NCBI RefSeq assembly: GCF_019710635.1
Contig: NZ_JAIFZS010000040.1
Coordinates: 1-64,000, forward strand
DNA from: Mycolicibacterium xanthum
GTDB taxonomy: Bacteria > Actinomycetota > Actinomycetes > Mycobacteriales > Mycobacteriaceae
Direction of reading: 5' to 3'
DNA: 64,000 bases
A program made the position numbers and the translations under genes. The notes under the pieces were generated by a model, which saw only the letters and a program-made list of their open reading frames with translations, ran no database searches and was not told the DNA's origin. How positions within the stretch are numbered: the first letter of the stretch is position 1; each line of letters opens with the position of its first letter. Positions 17,854 to 26,145 of this stretch are shown here, piece by piece.

Positions 17854-19092
17854 GTGGATTTCACCCTTCCCGAACACCTTCCGGGGGTGCTCGCCGAGAT
17901 GGACGCATTCATCGAGGCCGAGATCAAACCGCTGGAGGCCGACAACATCCAATACTTCGACCACCGCAGGGAGAACGCCCGCACGGACTGGGACAACGGG
18001 GGCATCCCGCGGCGGGAGTGGGAGGATCTGCTCGGCGAGATGCGCCGGCGCGCCGACGCCGCCGGGTGGCTGCGCTACGGGTTGCCGTCCCGGTTCGGTG
18101 GTCGCGACGGCACCAACATCGACATGGCGGTGATCCGGGAACATCTGGCGCACAAGGGCCTCGGACTGCACAACGACCTGCAGGACGAATCCTCGGTGGT
18201 GGGCAACTTTCCGCAGGTGATCATGATGGACCGGTTCGGCACCGACGACCAGAAGAGGGAATGGACCGACGCCCTGATCACCGGCCGGCGGTCGATGGCG
18301 TTCGGGTTGACCGAGCCCAACCACGGGTCGGACGCCACCTGGCTGGAGACCCGCGCCGAGCTCGCCGGCGATGAGTGGGTGATCAACGGCGCCAAGCGTT
18401 TCAACACCGGCGTCCACCGCGCCACCCACGACCTGGTGTTCGCCCGGACCTCCGGCGAGCCCGGTCAGGCGCGCGGCATCACCGCCTTCCTGGTGCCGAC
18501 CGACGCCCCCGGATTCTCGGTGCCGTACTACTGGTGGACGTTCAACATGCCCAGCGACCACGGCGAGGTGCTGCTCGAGGATGTCCGGGTGCCCACCGAC
18601 GCCGTGCTCGGCGAGGTGGACCGCGGCCTGGAGGTCGGGCAGACGTTCCTGCACGAGAACCGGATCCGGCAGGCGGCCAGCAGCCTCGGCGCGGCCCAGC
18701 ACTGCATCGACCGTGCCGTCGGCTACGCCGGGGAACGCTCGGTGTTCGGCAAGCCGCTGGCCGTCAACCAGGCGGTGCAGTGGCCGCTGGTGGAACTGCA
18801 GACCGAAGCCCAGATGGTGCGCCTGCTGGTCTACTACGCGGCGTGCCAGCTGGACGGCAACCACCACATGGAGGTCTCCGACAAGGTGTCGATGGCCAAC
18901 TACCGCGCCAACCGCCTGGTCTGCGAGGCCGCCGACCGCGCGATGCAGGTGTTCGGCGGCGTGGGCTACAGCAGACACGAACCCTTCGAACACATCTACC
19001 GCCACCACCGCCGCTACCGGATCACCGAGGGCGCCGAGGAGATCCAGATCCGGCGGGTGGCCCAGCGTCTCTTCGGTTTCGGGCGCAGGTGA
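17854..19092 (+). CDS. Acyl-CoA dehydrogenase family protein, LvaC/ACAD10-11-like
   Basis: 412-aa flavoenzyme with the standard acyl-CoA dehydrogenase fold. AFGLTEPNHGSDA binds FAD and substrate, and the C-terminal GGVGYSRHEPFEHIYRH and YRITEGAEEIQ carry the expected catalytic-region Glu. GTG 17854 has GAGGAGA nine bases upstream; a longer reading runs into the TetR gene and is rejected. It overlaps the APH-type kinase gene by GTGA. In levulinate catabolism and in the ACAD10/11 proteins, this type of enzyme works on 4-phosphorylated acyl-CoAs made by an APH-like kinase. The pairing here suggests the same, although a plain alpha,beta-dehydrogenation remains possible. Confidence 0.9.
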   Translation: MDFTLPEHLPGVLAEMDAFIEAEIKPLEADNIQYFDHRRENARTDWDNGGIPRREWEDLLGEMRRRADAAGWLRYGLPSRFGGRDGTNIDMAVIREHLAHKGLGLHNDLQDESSVVGNFPQVIMMDRFGTDDQKREWTDALITGRRSMAFGLTEPNHGSDATWLETRAELAGDEWVINGAKRFNTGVHRATHDLVFARTSGEPGQARGITAFLVPTDAPGFSVPYYWWTFNMPSDHGEVLLEDVRVPTDAVLGEVDRGLEVGQTFLHENRIRQAASSLGAAQHCIDRAVGYAGERSVFGKPLAVNQAVQWPLVELQTEAQMVRLLVYYAACQLDGNHHMEVSDKVSMANYRANRLVCEAADRAMQVFGGVGYSRHEPFEHIYRHHRRYRITEGAEEIQIRRVAQRLFGFGRR

Positions 19093-20063
19093 GCGCCCGG
19101 CTGGCACGGTCGCTCGAGGAGGTGCTGCGACCGGTGCTGGGCGAGGTCACCGTCGCGGACCTGCAACGCCTCACCGGGGGTGCGAGCCGCACGACCTGGG
19201 CGTTCAGCGCCACCGCGATGGACGACGGCCCACGGGCCCTGATCCTGCGCACCGGTGCACCCGATGACGTGCACGCCGGTATGGAACTGGAGGCCGCCGT
19301 CCAGCGCCGTGCGGCCGCGGCGGGCGCACCCGTCCCCCACATCCTGACCGCCGACGATTCTGCTGCCGCACTGGGCAACCCGTACCTGATCTGCGACGCC
19401 ATCGCCGGGGAGACCATCGTCCGGCGGATCCAGCGCAGCCTCGACGACGAGAGCCGGGCCCGGCTGCTGCGTCAGTGCGCCGAGGCGCTGGCCGCCATCC
19501 ATCGCGCCGACCCGGAGGGAATCGGGCTGACCGCGCCCGACGAGCTGACCGACTGGCGTCGCCGGCTCGACGAGATGGGCGACACCACAGCCACTTTCGA
19601 GTGGACGTTTCGGCGCCTGGCCACCAGCAGGCCGGCGCCCTCGCCGATGCGGCTGGTGCACGGCGATTTCCGGATGGGCAATCTCATCGTCGATGCCTCT
19701 GGCCTGGCCGCGGTGCTGGACTGGGAGCTGACCCATGTCGGCGAGGTGTACGAGGATCTGGCCTGGTTCTGCGTGCGGGCCTGGCGGTTCGGCGCCCCGG
19801 CCGCACGGGGCGCCGGCGGCCTGGGCAGCGTCTCGACATTCCTGGACGCCTACCAGGAGGCCGCCGGAACCGCTCTCGACCGCAACGCGTTCCGCTGGTG
19901 GCTGACGGTGGCGACGCTGCGCTGGGGGGTCATCTGCCGCTACCAGGCCGAGCGGCACCTGTCCGGGGAGATCCGGTCGGTCGAACTGGCCGCCATCGGG
20001 CGCCGGGTCAGCGAGACCGAGTGGGATCTGTTGGATCTGCTCACCGGAGGAGGTCCGCGATGA
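19089..20063 (+). CDS. APH-fold kinase, candidate 4-hydroxyacyl-CoA kinase
   Basis: 324 aa with an aminoglycoside-phosphotransferase fold. The catalytic loop HGDFRMGN has His191 and Asp193, and the metal-binding DWE has Asp211. It has no context for antibiotic resistance. It is translationally coupled to an acyl-CoA dehydrogenase upstream (GTGA) and to a small DUF6285-like protein downstream (ATGA). In Pseudomonas LvaA, plus the small protein LvaB, phosphorylates the 4-hydroxyl of a hydroxyacyl-CoA. This three-gene layout is the main reason for the proposed role, which remains inference. Confidence 0.85.
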   Translation: MSARLARSLEEVLRPVLGEVTVADLQRLTGGASRTTWAFSATAMDDGPRALILRTGAPDDVHAGMELEAAVQRRAAAAGAPVPHILTADDSAAALGNPYLICDAIAGETIVRRIQRSLDDESRARLLRQCAEALAAIHRADPEGIGLTAPDELTDWRRRLDEMGDTTATFEWTFRRLATSRPAPSPMRLVHGDFRMGNLIVDASGLAAVLDWELTHVGEVYEDLAWFCVRAWRFGAPAARGAGGLGSVSTFLDAYQEAAGTALDRNAFRWWLTVATLRWGVICRYQAERHLSGEIRSVELAAIGRRVSETEWDLLDLLTGGGPR

Positions 20064-20404
20064 GCGCACCCATGTCGGGCAGGCCGACCGCCGCCGAGTT
20101 GGTGGCCGCGGTCGCGGACTTCCTCGACAACGACGTCCGGGCCGCCTGCGACGGCCAGGTGGGCTTTCACGCCCGGGTCGCCGCCAACGTGTTGCGCACC
20201 GTCGAGCGCGAACTCCTCGACCGGTCGGCCGGTCGGGTGCGCGCCGCGCTGGAGGACCTCGGTTTCCCCGACGAGGCCGCCCTGGCGCAGGCCATCCGTT
20301 CCGGGCGACTCGACGACCGCGAAGCCGAGGTGCTCGAGGTCCTCCGGCTGCTGGTACGTCATCGACTCGCCATCGACCACCCCGGGTACGACGAGACGCC
20401 GTGA
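20060..20404 (+). CDS. Small DUF6285-type protein, candidate kinase partner
   Basis: 114 aa, all-helical in appearance, with PTAAELVAAVADFLDNDV, then VGFHARVAANVLRTVEREL, and LAIDHPGYDE at the end. This pattern fits the DUF6285 family as I know it. ATG 20060 overlaps the kinase TGA and is preceded by GGAGGAGG at 20045-20052, so strong coupled expression is expected. By position it corresponds to LvaB, the small protein required by the LvaA kinase in levulinate catabolism. Whether LvaB itself belongs to DUF6285 should be checked. It is the last gene of the operon. Confidence 0.75.
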   Translation: MSAPMSGRPTAAELVAAVADFLDNDVRAACDGQVGFHARVAANVLRTVERELLDRSAGRVRAALEDLGFPDEAALAQAIRSGRLDDREAEVLEVLRLLVRHRLAIDHPGYDETP

Positions 20405-20406
20405 GG

Positions 20407-21036
20407 TCAGACCCGGCGGATCCGGGCCAGCCACGCCGGTTCGTCGACCCGGGTCCCGACCGGTTGCCCCAGCGCCTCGGCGTGCAGTTCGCCGACCACT
20501 CCCCGATAGGTGGTTTCGGCCAGTTCTTCGATCACCCAGCCGGTGGTGAAGGCCTCGCGAATCGTGGTGTCGCTGACCTCGGGGCCGAACCCGCGGCCGG
20601 CGTCGGACAGCGCCAGTAGATGCAGCGTCGAACCGGGCCGGGTGACGGTGCGCAGGCTGCGAACGTATTCCGCCCTGGTCTCGTCGTCGAACACATGGAA
20701 CAGGGCGCTGTCGACGACGGTGTCGTAGGCCGGCCGGTCGCCGAGGTCCAGTGCGTCGGCGACCTCGAAGCGGGCGTCGACCCCGTGTGCTGCGGCGTTG
20801 CGTCGGGCCTGCTCGACAGCCGTGGGCGCGCCGTCGATGCCGACGACGTCGTAGCCGGCCCGGCGCAGCAGGATCGTGTGTTCGCCGGTACCGCACCCGA
20901 CGTCGAGCACCCGGCCGCTGATCAGGCCGGCCCGTACGACCTCGACGATGGCCGGTTGGGGCTCACCGATGACCCACGGCGGGGATTGGTTCTTGTAGAA
21001 CTCGTCGAATCGGGAGAGTGTGTCGGTCAGGTCCAT
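20407..21036 (-). CDS. Class I SAM-dependent methyltransferase
   Basis: 209 aa. The SAM-binding motif I is VLDVGCGTGEHT near residues 43-54, and motif II includes VVGIDGAP. It resembles the small methyltransferase-domain-25/11 proteins common in mycobacteria. The substrate is unknown. It is convergent with the catabolic operon, with two bases between the two stops, so it is not part of that operon. It is divergent from the NTF2-YceI gene, with 41 bp between starts. Confidence 0.88.
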   Translation of the reverse strand: MDLTDTLSRFDEFYKNQSPPWVIGEPQPAIVEVVRAGLISGRVLDVGCGTGEHTILLRRAGYDVVGIDGAPTAVEQARRNAAAHGVDARFEVADALDLGDRPAYDTVVDSALFHVFDDETRAEYVRSLRTVTRPGSTLHLLALSDAGRGFGPEVSDTTIREAFTTGWVIEELAETTYRGVVGELHAEALGQPVGTRVDEPAWLARIRRV

Positions 21037-21077
21037 GATTTCAGTGTTAAACCTGAAGTGGAGTTGAGGTCAAGACG

Positions 21078-21767
21078 ATGCCCGCCACCGATGTCAGCAC
21101 CGTCCTCGACGTCGCCGACCGGCTGTTCGCAGCGATCGAGCGGAGCGACGTCGCCGCGGTGGAGCAGCTGTTCGACCCGTCGGTCACGGTCTGGAAGAGC
21201 GGGGACGACCGCCCCAACGGCCGCGAGCGATCGGTCCGGGTCATCCGCTGGTTCATCGATTCCACCGTCGCGCGGCGCTACGACGTGCTCGACTGGCAGC
21301 GGCTGGATCCCGGGCGGTCGACTGTCGCCTTCGCCTGCCGTTCGGCGTGGGGTCTGGTGACCGTGCGGGGCACCTTTTCGAGGGTGCGTGGATCCGCCCA
21401 GATCACTGGCGATGGAATGACATTCGGCTCGATCTCGATCGACGTGGCATCGCCGGACACCGGCATCGCCAGGCGCGACGGGCACCTGGCCTCGCCCGCA
21501 TACTTCGACGCGCAGAAGCATCCGACCATCACGGACGCGGTGTCGACCGCGCCGGACACCGTCGACCTGCACATCGGCGTCACGGTGAAGGGCGCCGCGG
21601 CCGGGGTGAACGCGACCGCCGGCCTCGAGTCCCTCCCCGACGGAGCGATCCGGGTGACGACCGCGGCCACGCCGAACCACCACGCCTTCGGGATGGACGG
21701 CAACCTGCTCGGAATGGTCGCCGACGAGGCCGCCGTTTCCGGGGACGTCGTTTTCATGCCCGGCTAA
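21078..21767 (+). CDS. NTF2-like/YceI-like chimera
   Basis: 229 aa. Residues 1-72 read like the first half of a SnoaL/NTF2-like protein (DVADRLFAAIERSDVAAVEQLFDPSVTVW and VIRWFIDSTVARRYDVLD). From about residue 75 the sequence is a YceI lipocalin-like domain (RLDPGRSTVAFACRSAWGL, VRGTF, DTGIARRDGHLASPAYFD and a closing SGDVVFMPG). The NTF2 half lacks its C-terminal beta sheet and the join is abrupt, so it may be an in-frame deletion fusion of two genes around 21291-21317. No signal peptide is seen, unlike periplasmic YceI. Function unknown. Confidence 0.8.
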   Translation: MPATDVSTVLDVADRLFAAIERSDVAAVEQLFDPSVTVWKSGDDRPNGRERSVRVIRWFIDSTVARRYDVLDWQRLDPGRSTVAFACRSAWGLVTVRGTFSRVRGSAQITGDGMTFGSISIDVASPDTGIARRDGHLASPAYFDAQKHPTITDAVSTAPDTVDLHIGVTVKGAAAGVNATAGLESLPDGAIRVTTAATPNHHAFGMDGNLLGMVADEAAVSGDVVFMPG

Positions 21768-21777
21768 CATCGCGCGC

Positions 21778-22197
21778 ATGGCCGTGCCACCTTCCGGGCC
21801 GTCACCGGCGCCCGGCCCGCTGCGGATCCTCGTCTACAGCGACAACCCGAGAACCCGGGAGCAGGTGCAGCTCGCGCTCGGCAAGCGGGTGCACCCCGCG
21901 CTTCCCGAGCTGAGCTATGTCGAGGTCGCGACCGGCCCGATGGTGATCCAGCAGATGGATGCGGGCGGTTTCGACCTGGCGATTCTGGATGGCGAGGCCA
22001 GCCCGGCCGGTGGCATGGGAATCGCCAAGCAGCTCAAGGACGAGATCGACGACTGCCCGCCGGTGCTGGTGCTGACGGGCCGCCCCGACGACGCGTGGCT
22101 GGCCCGGTGGTCGCGCGCCGAGGCGGCGGTCCCCCACCCGATCGACCCGATCAGGCTGGGCGATGCGGTCACGTCGCTGCTACGTACCGCCGAGTAG
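21778..22197 (+). CDS. Response-regulator receiver protein, Rv3143-like
   Basis: 139-aa single receiver domain without an output domain. The phosphoacceptor candidate is the Asp in LAILDGEASP, and a Thr (LVLTG) and a Pro-containing end match the receiver fold. The usual Lys at the end of strand 5 appears replaced (AEAAVPHPIDP), so signalling may be atypical. It lies directly before nuoA, as Rv3143 does in M. tuberculosis, where a link of this regulator to complex I has been reported. It starts ten bases after the NTF2-YceI gene. Confidence 0.88.
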   Translation: MAVPPSGPSPAPGPLRILVYSDNPRTREQVQLALGKRVHPALPELSYVEVATGPMVIQQMDAGGFDLAILDGEASPAGGMGIAKQLKDEIDDCPPVLVLTGRPDDAWLARWSRAEAAVPHPIDPIRLGDAVTSLLRTAE

Positions 22198-22235
22198 CGG
22201 ATCCCGGCGCGCCGAACACAATCAAAAGCCTTGTC

Positions 22236-22262
22236 GCCCTTGCCTGTTGGAGGCAATAGGGC
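22236..22262 (+). terminator. Stem-loop between the response regulator and nuoA
   Basis: GCCC TTGCCT gttgg AGGCAA ta GGGC can pair as a ten-base-pair stem with a two-base bulge and a five-base loop. There is no T-run after it. It lies about 40 bp after the receiver gene stop and 110 bp before nuoA, so it may end the upstream transcript or shape the nuo leader. Confidence 0.4.
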
Positions 22263-22373
22263 ATCACAAAACGCCGACATGGCGATACTAACCAAAATGT
22301 GTGGGCTTCATCGAAAACAGGCTAGGCTGTGGACTAGCTCACATCGATAGCCCCCGAGGAGCGCCTGCGCCGT

Positions 22374-22748
22374 ATGAGCCTGTACACGCCAATCCTGGTG
22401 CTTGGTGCCATTGCCGCCGTGTTCGCCGTCGGGTCGGTGGGGATCGCCCTGCTGATCGGCCCGAGGCGGTACAACCGCGCCAAGCTCGAGGCCTACGAGT
22501 GCGGGATCGAACCCATGGACGAGTCCGATCCCGCGGTGGCCGCCACGGCACAGCGCTTTCCCATCCGGTACTACCTGACGGCGATGTTGTTCATCGTGTT
22601 CGACATCGAGATCGTGTTTCTCTACCCGTGGGCGGTGGCGTTCAACAGTCTGGGTGTGTTCGCGCTGGTGGAGATGCTGTTGTTCATGGTCGTCGTGTTT
22701 GTCGCCTACGCCTACGTCTGGCGCCGGGGAGGCCTTCAGTGGGACTAG
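22374..22748 (+). CDS. nuoA: NADH dehydrogenase I subunit A
   Basis: 124-aa membrane subunit of complex I. Three helices are evident, and the conserved loop [11 protein letters not shown], with Cys, lies between helices 1 and 2. It contributes to the quinone-site/membrane-arm junction. ATG 22374 is about 12 bases after a GAGGAG ribosome site. It is the first gene of the 14-gene nuo operon, and its end overlaps nuoB by ten bases. Confidence 0.97.
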   Translation: MSLYTPILVLGAIAAVFAVGSVGIALLIGPRRYNRAKLEAYECGIEPMDESDPAVAATAQRFPIRYYLTAMLFIVFDIEIVFLYPWAVAFNSLGVFALVEMLLFMVVVFVAYAYVWRRGGLQWD

Positions 22749-23293
22749 AGGAACGGTTGCCCGGCGGGGTGCTGCTGTCCACGGTGGAGAAGGTCGCCGG
22801 GTATGTCCGCAAGGGGTCGTTGTGGCCGGCCACGTTCGGCCTGGCGTGTTGCGCGATCGAGATGATGGCCACCGCCGGGCCGCGGTTCGACATCTCACGG
22901 TTCGGGATGGAGCGGTTCTCGGCGACCCCGCGCCAGGCCGACCTGATGATCGTGGCGGGGCGGGTGAGCCAGAAGATGGCCCCGGTGCTGCGCCAGATCT
23001 ACGACCAGATGGCCGAACCGAAGTGGGTGCTGGCGATGGGTGTGTGCGCGTCGTCGGGCGGCATGTTCAACAACTATGCCGTTGTGCAGGGTGTCGACCA
23101 TGTGGTGCCGGTCGACATCTATCTGCCCGGCTGTCCACCGCGCCCGGAGATGCTGTTGCACGCGATCTTGAAGCTGCACGACAAGATTCAGGAGATGCCG
23201 TTGGGCGTCAACCGCGAGGAGGCGGTCCGCGAGGCGGAGGAGGCGGCGCTGGCGGTGCCCCCGACGATCGAATTGAAGGGCCTGCTGAGGTGA
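22739..23293 (+). CDS. nuoB: NADH dehydrogenase I subunit B
   Basis: 184-aa peripheral subunit that carries cluster N2, the last iron-sulfur centre before ubiquinone/menaquinone. Ligand cysteines are Cys37 and Cys38 (LACCAIEMM), Cys103 (GVCASSGG) and Cys132 (PGCPPRPE). GTG 22739 gives the same start ([10 protein letters not shown]) as the M. tuberculosis protein and overlaps nuoA by ten bases; an upstream extension would overlap nuoA fully. All key residues are intact. Confidence 0.97.
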   Translation: MGLEERLPGGVLLSTVEKVAGYVRKGSLWPATFGLACCAIEMMATAGPRFDISRFGMERFSATPRQADLMIVAGRVSQKMAPVLRQIYDQMAEPKWVLAMGVCASSGGMFNNYAVVQGVDHVVPVDIYLPGCPPRPEMLLHAILKLHDKIQEMPLGVNREEAVREAEEAALAVPPTIELKGLLR

Positions 23294-24015
23294 TGAGCCA
23301 CTCGGGCGAAGAACAGGGCGCAGAACAGAGGATGGCGAATGCCGAGCAGGGTGATGCCGGGCCCGAGGTGATCGGGGTGCGCCACGGCATGTTCGGTGCC
23401 CGCGGCAGTGGCGACACGTCGGGCTACGGGCGACTGGTGCGTCCGGTCGCGCTGCCCGGCGGATCCGCGCGCCCGTACGGCGGGTACTTCGACGACGTCG
23501 TCGACGCACTGGCCGCGGCACTCGGCGAGGACACCTTCGCCGGCGCGGTCGAACGGATCGTGGTGTATCGGGACGAACTGACCCTGGAGGTGCGGCGCGA
23601 GCATCTGGTCACGGTCGCACGGGTGCTGCGGGACGAACCCGGTCTGCGTTTCGAGCTGTGCCTGGGGGTCAGTGGGGTGCACTACCCCGACGAGCGCGGC
23701 CGCGAACTGCACGCGGTGTATCCGCTGATGTCGATCACCCACAACCGCCGCATCCGCGTCGAGGTCGCCGCCCCGGATGCCGATGCCCACATTCCGTCGC
23801 TGTTCGGGGTGTATCCGACCACCGACTGGCACGAACGCGAGACCTACGACTTCTTCGGCATCGTGTTCGACGGGCACCCGGCACTGACCCGCATCGAGAT
23901 GCCCGACGACTGGGTCGGCCATCCGCAACGCAAGGACTACCCACTCGGCGGTGTGCCGGTGGAGTACCACGGCGCCCAGATTCCCCCGCCCGATCAGCGG
24001 AGGGCCTACAGCTGA
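23293..24015 (+). CDS. nuoC: NADH dehydrogenase I subunit C
   Basis: 240-aa peripheral-arm subunit (30-kDa family). The signature [22 protein letters not shown] and the end [16 protein letters not shown] are present. The N-terminal 30 residues are Glu/Gln rich and variable. ATG 23293 shares a base with the nuoB stop; GTG 23290 is an in-frame alternative one codon earlier. It overlaps nuoD by one base. It is separate from NuoD here, unlike in some enterobacteria where the two are fused. Confidence 0.96.
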   Translation: MSHSGEEQGAEQRMANAEQGDAGPEVIGVRHGMFGARGSGDTSGYGRLVRPVALPGGSARPYGGYFDDVVDALAAALGEDTFAGAVERIVVYRDELTLEVRREHLVTVARVLRDEPGLRFELCLGVSGVHYPDERGRELHAVYPLMSITHNRRIRVEVAAPDADAHIPSLFGVYPTTDWHERETYDFFGIVFDGHPALTRIEMPDDWVGHPQRKDYPLGGVPVEYHGAQIPPPDQRRAYS

Positions 24016-25343
24016 TGACCGAGTCCCCATCACCGCCCGAACGGGTGGTCGTCGTCGGCGGCCAGGACTGGGACACCGTGGTGACCGCGGCACGGCGCAA
24101 TGCGGCCGAGCACGCCGGGGAACGCATCGTGGTCAACATGGGTCCCCAGCACCCCTCCACCCACGGCGTGTTGCGGCTGATCCTGGAGATCGAGGGCGAA
24201 ACCATCGTCGAGGCCCGCTGTGGCATCGGTTATCTGCACACCGGCATCGAGAAGAACCTGGAGTACCGCACCTGGACGCAGGGCGTGACGTTCGTGACCC
24301 GCATGGATTACCTGTCACCGTTTTTCAACGAGACCGCCTACTGCCTGGGCGTGGAGAAACTGCTCGATGTCGCCGATGACATCCCCGAACGCGCCTCGGT
24401 GATCCGGGTGATGCTCATGGAGCTCAACCGCATCTCCAGCCACCTGGTCGCGTTGGCCACCGGCGGCATGGAGCTCGGGGCGATGACCGCGATGTTCCTC
24501 GGGTTCCGGGAGCGCGAGTCGATCCTGTCGGTGTTCGAGACGATCACCGGGCTGCGGATGAACCACGCCTACATCCGCCCCGGCGGTGTGGCCGTCGACC
24601 TGCCCGCCGAGGCGATGCCCCAGCTGCACGAACTGATGGACCTGCTGCCCAGGCGCCTTCGCGACATGGAGGACCTGCTCAACGAGAACTACATCTGGAA
24701 GGCCCGCACCCAGGGCATCGGCTACCTCGACCTGACCGGATGCATGGCACTGGGGATCACCGGCCCGGTGCTGCGCTCCACCGGCCTGCCCCATGACCTG
24801 CGCAAGGCCCAACCGTATTGCGGTTACGAGACCTACGATTTCGACGTCGTCACCGATGACGGTTGCGATTCCTACGGCCGGTACCTCATCCGGGTCAAGG
24901 AGATGCACGAATCGCTCAAGATCGTGCGACAGTGCATCGACCGGCTCGAGCGAACGTCCGGGCAGCCGGTGATGATCACCGACAAGAAGCTGGCCTGGCC
25001 TGCCGACCTCAAGCTCGGACCCGACGGTCTGGGCAACTCCCCCGAACACATCGCCAAGATCATGGGCCATTCGATGGAGGGCCTGATCCACCACTTCAAG
25101 CTGGTCACCGAGGGTATCCGGGTGCCGGCCGGACAGGTCTACGTCGCGGTCGAGTCGCCGCGCGGTGAGCTCGGGGTGCACATGGTCTCCGACGGCGGCA
25201 CCCGGCCCTACCGGGTGCACTACCGCGACCCGTCGTTCACCAACCTGCAGGCCGTCGCCGCGATGTGCGAGGGCGGCATGGTCGCCGACGCGATCGCGGC
25301 GGTGGCATCGATCGATCCGGTCATGGGCGGAGTGGACCGGTGA
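24015..25343 (+). CDS. nuoD: NADH dehydrogenase I subunit D
   Basis: 442-aa 49-kDa-type subunit that forms the quinone-binding pocket with NuoB. Family hallmarks are [14 protein letters not shown], the [14 protein letters not shown] segment, [14 protein letters not shown] and the C-terminal end ([16 protein letters not shown]). ATG 24015 overlaps the nuoC stop. It has no membrane helices and resides on the cytoplasmic arm. It is followed by a 61-bp gap containing a short direct repeat before nuoE. Confidence 0.97.
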   Translation: MTESPSPPERVVVVGGQDWDTVVTAARRNAAEHAGERIVVNMGPQHPSTHGVLRLILEIEGETIVEARCGIGYLHTGIEKNLEYRTWTQGVTFVTRMDYLSPFFNETAYCLGVEKLLDVADDIPERASVIRVMLMELNRISSHLVALATGGMELGAMTAMFLGFRERESILSVFETITGLRMNHAYIRPGGVAVDLPAEAMPQLHELMDLLPRRLRDMEDLLNENYIWKARTQGIGYLDLTGCMALGITGPVLRSTGLPHDLRKAQPYCGYETYDFDVVTDDGCDSYGRYLIRVKEMHESLKIVRQCIDRLERTSGQPVMITDKKLAWPADLKLGPDGLGNSPEHIAKIMGHSMEGLIHHFKLVTEGIRVPAGQVYVAVESPRGELGVHMVSDGGTRPYRVHYRDPSFTNLQAVAAMCEGGMVADAIAAVASIDPVMGGVDR

Positions 25344-25391
25344 TGAGCGCTTGCGCGAAGAACAGAACGCCGATGAGCGCTTGCGCGAAGA
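25342..25391. repeat. Direct repeat in the nuoD-nuoE gap
   Basis: A 20-base block (GATGAGCGCTTGCGCGAAGA) occurs at 25342-25361 and again at 25372-25391, with a 30-bp period. It spans the nuoD stop and ends at the nuoE ribosome site. It is the only real gap in the otherwise overlapping nuoA-nuoG run. Confidence 0.85.
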
Positions 25392-25404
25392 GGAGACAGC
25401 ACAG

Positions 25405-26145
25405 GTGAGCGTGTTTCTCGAACTCGGGCAGCGGCCCGACGAACCCGGCCCCCCGATCCACGGGCCGGCCGACTACCCCGCCGAGGTCACCACCCGCCTG
25501 GCCGCCGACGCCGCGGTGATCATCGCCCGCTACCCGCAGCCCCGCTCGGCGCTGCTGCCGCTGCTGCATCTGGTACAGGCCCAGGACGGCTACCTCACCC
25601 CGGCCGGAATCGCCTTCTGTGCAAACCAACTCGGCCTCACCGACGCCGAGGTCACCGCAGTGGCGACGTTCTACTCGATGTACCGGCGCACCCCGACCGG
25701 CGACTACCTGGTGGGTGTGTGCACCAACACGCTGTGCGCGATCATGGGCGGCGACGCCATCCTCGAAGCGCTGACCGATCACCTCGGCATCGCTCCCGGG
25801 CAGACCACCGACGACGGCACGGTCACGCTCGAACACATCGAATGCAATGCCGCCTGCGACTATGCCCCCGTGGTGATGATCAACTGGGAGTTCTTCGACA
25901 ACCAGACACCCACCACGGCAAAGGATCTCGTCGATTCGCTGCGTGCGGGACAACCTCCGGCGCCGTCGCGCAGCGCAGCGCTGTGCGGGTTCCGGGAGAC
26001 GTCGCGGACGCTGGCCGGGCTGCCGCACGCCGACACCGCCGATCCGGGTGCGCCCGCCGGGTCGGCGACGCTGGCCGGCCTGCGGTTCGCGAAGGAACAC
26101 GGCATGGCGGCACCGGTCACCGATGAGCGGGCGGCGGATTCGTGA
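25405..26145 (+). CDS. nuoE: NADH dehydrogenase I subunit E
   Basis: 246-aa 24-kDa-type subunit with the [2Fe-2S] cluster N1a. Ligands are in GVCTNTLCAI and ECNAACDYAP. After about residue 185 there is an Ala/Pro-rich C-terminal extension typical of mycobacterial NuoE. GTG 25405 with AGGAGA ten bases upstream gives the start VSVFLELGQ; longer readings would translate the direct repeat (DERLREE) and are less likely. It overlaps nuoF by GTGA. Confidence 0.95.
   Translation: MSVFLELGQRPDEPGPPIHGPADYPAEVTTRLAADAAVIIARYPQPRSALLPLLHLVQAQDGYLTPAGIAFCANQLGLTDAEVTAVATFYSMYRRTPTGDYLVGVCTNTLCAIMGGDAILEALTDHLGIAPGQTTDDGTVTLEHIECNAACDYAPVVMINWEFFDNQTPTTAKDLVDSLRAGQPPAPSRSAALCGFRETSRTLAGLPHADTADPGAPAGSATLAGLRFAKEHGMAAPVTDERAADS

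Noticed and set aside
19089..20063. Aminoglycoside resistance gene
   Set aside because: The APH fold is present, but coupling to an acyl-CoA dehydrogenase and a small DUF6285-type protein points to CoA-ester metabolism.
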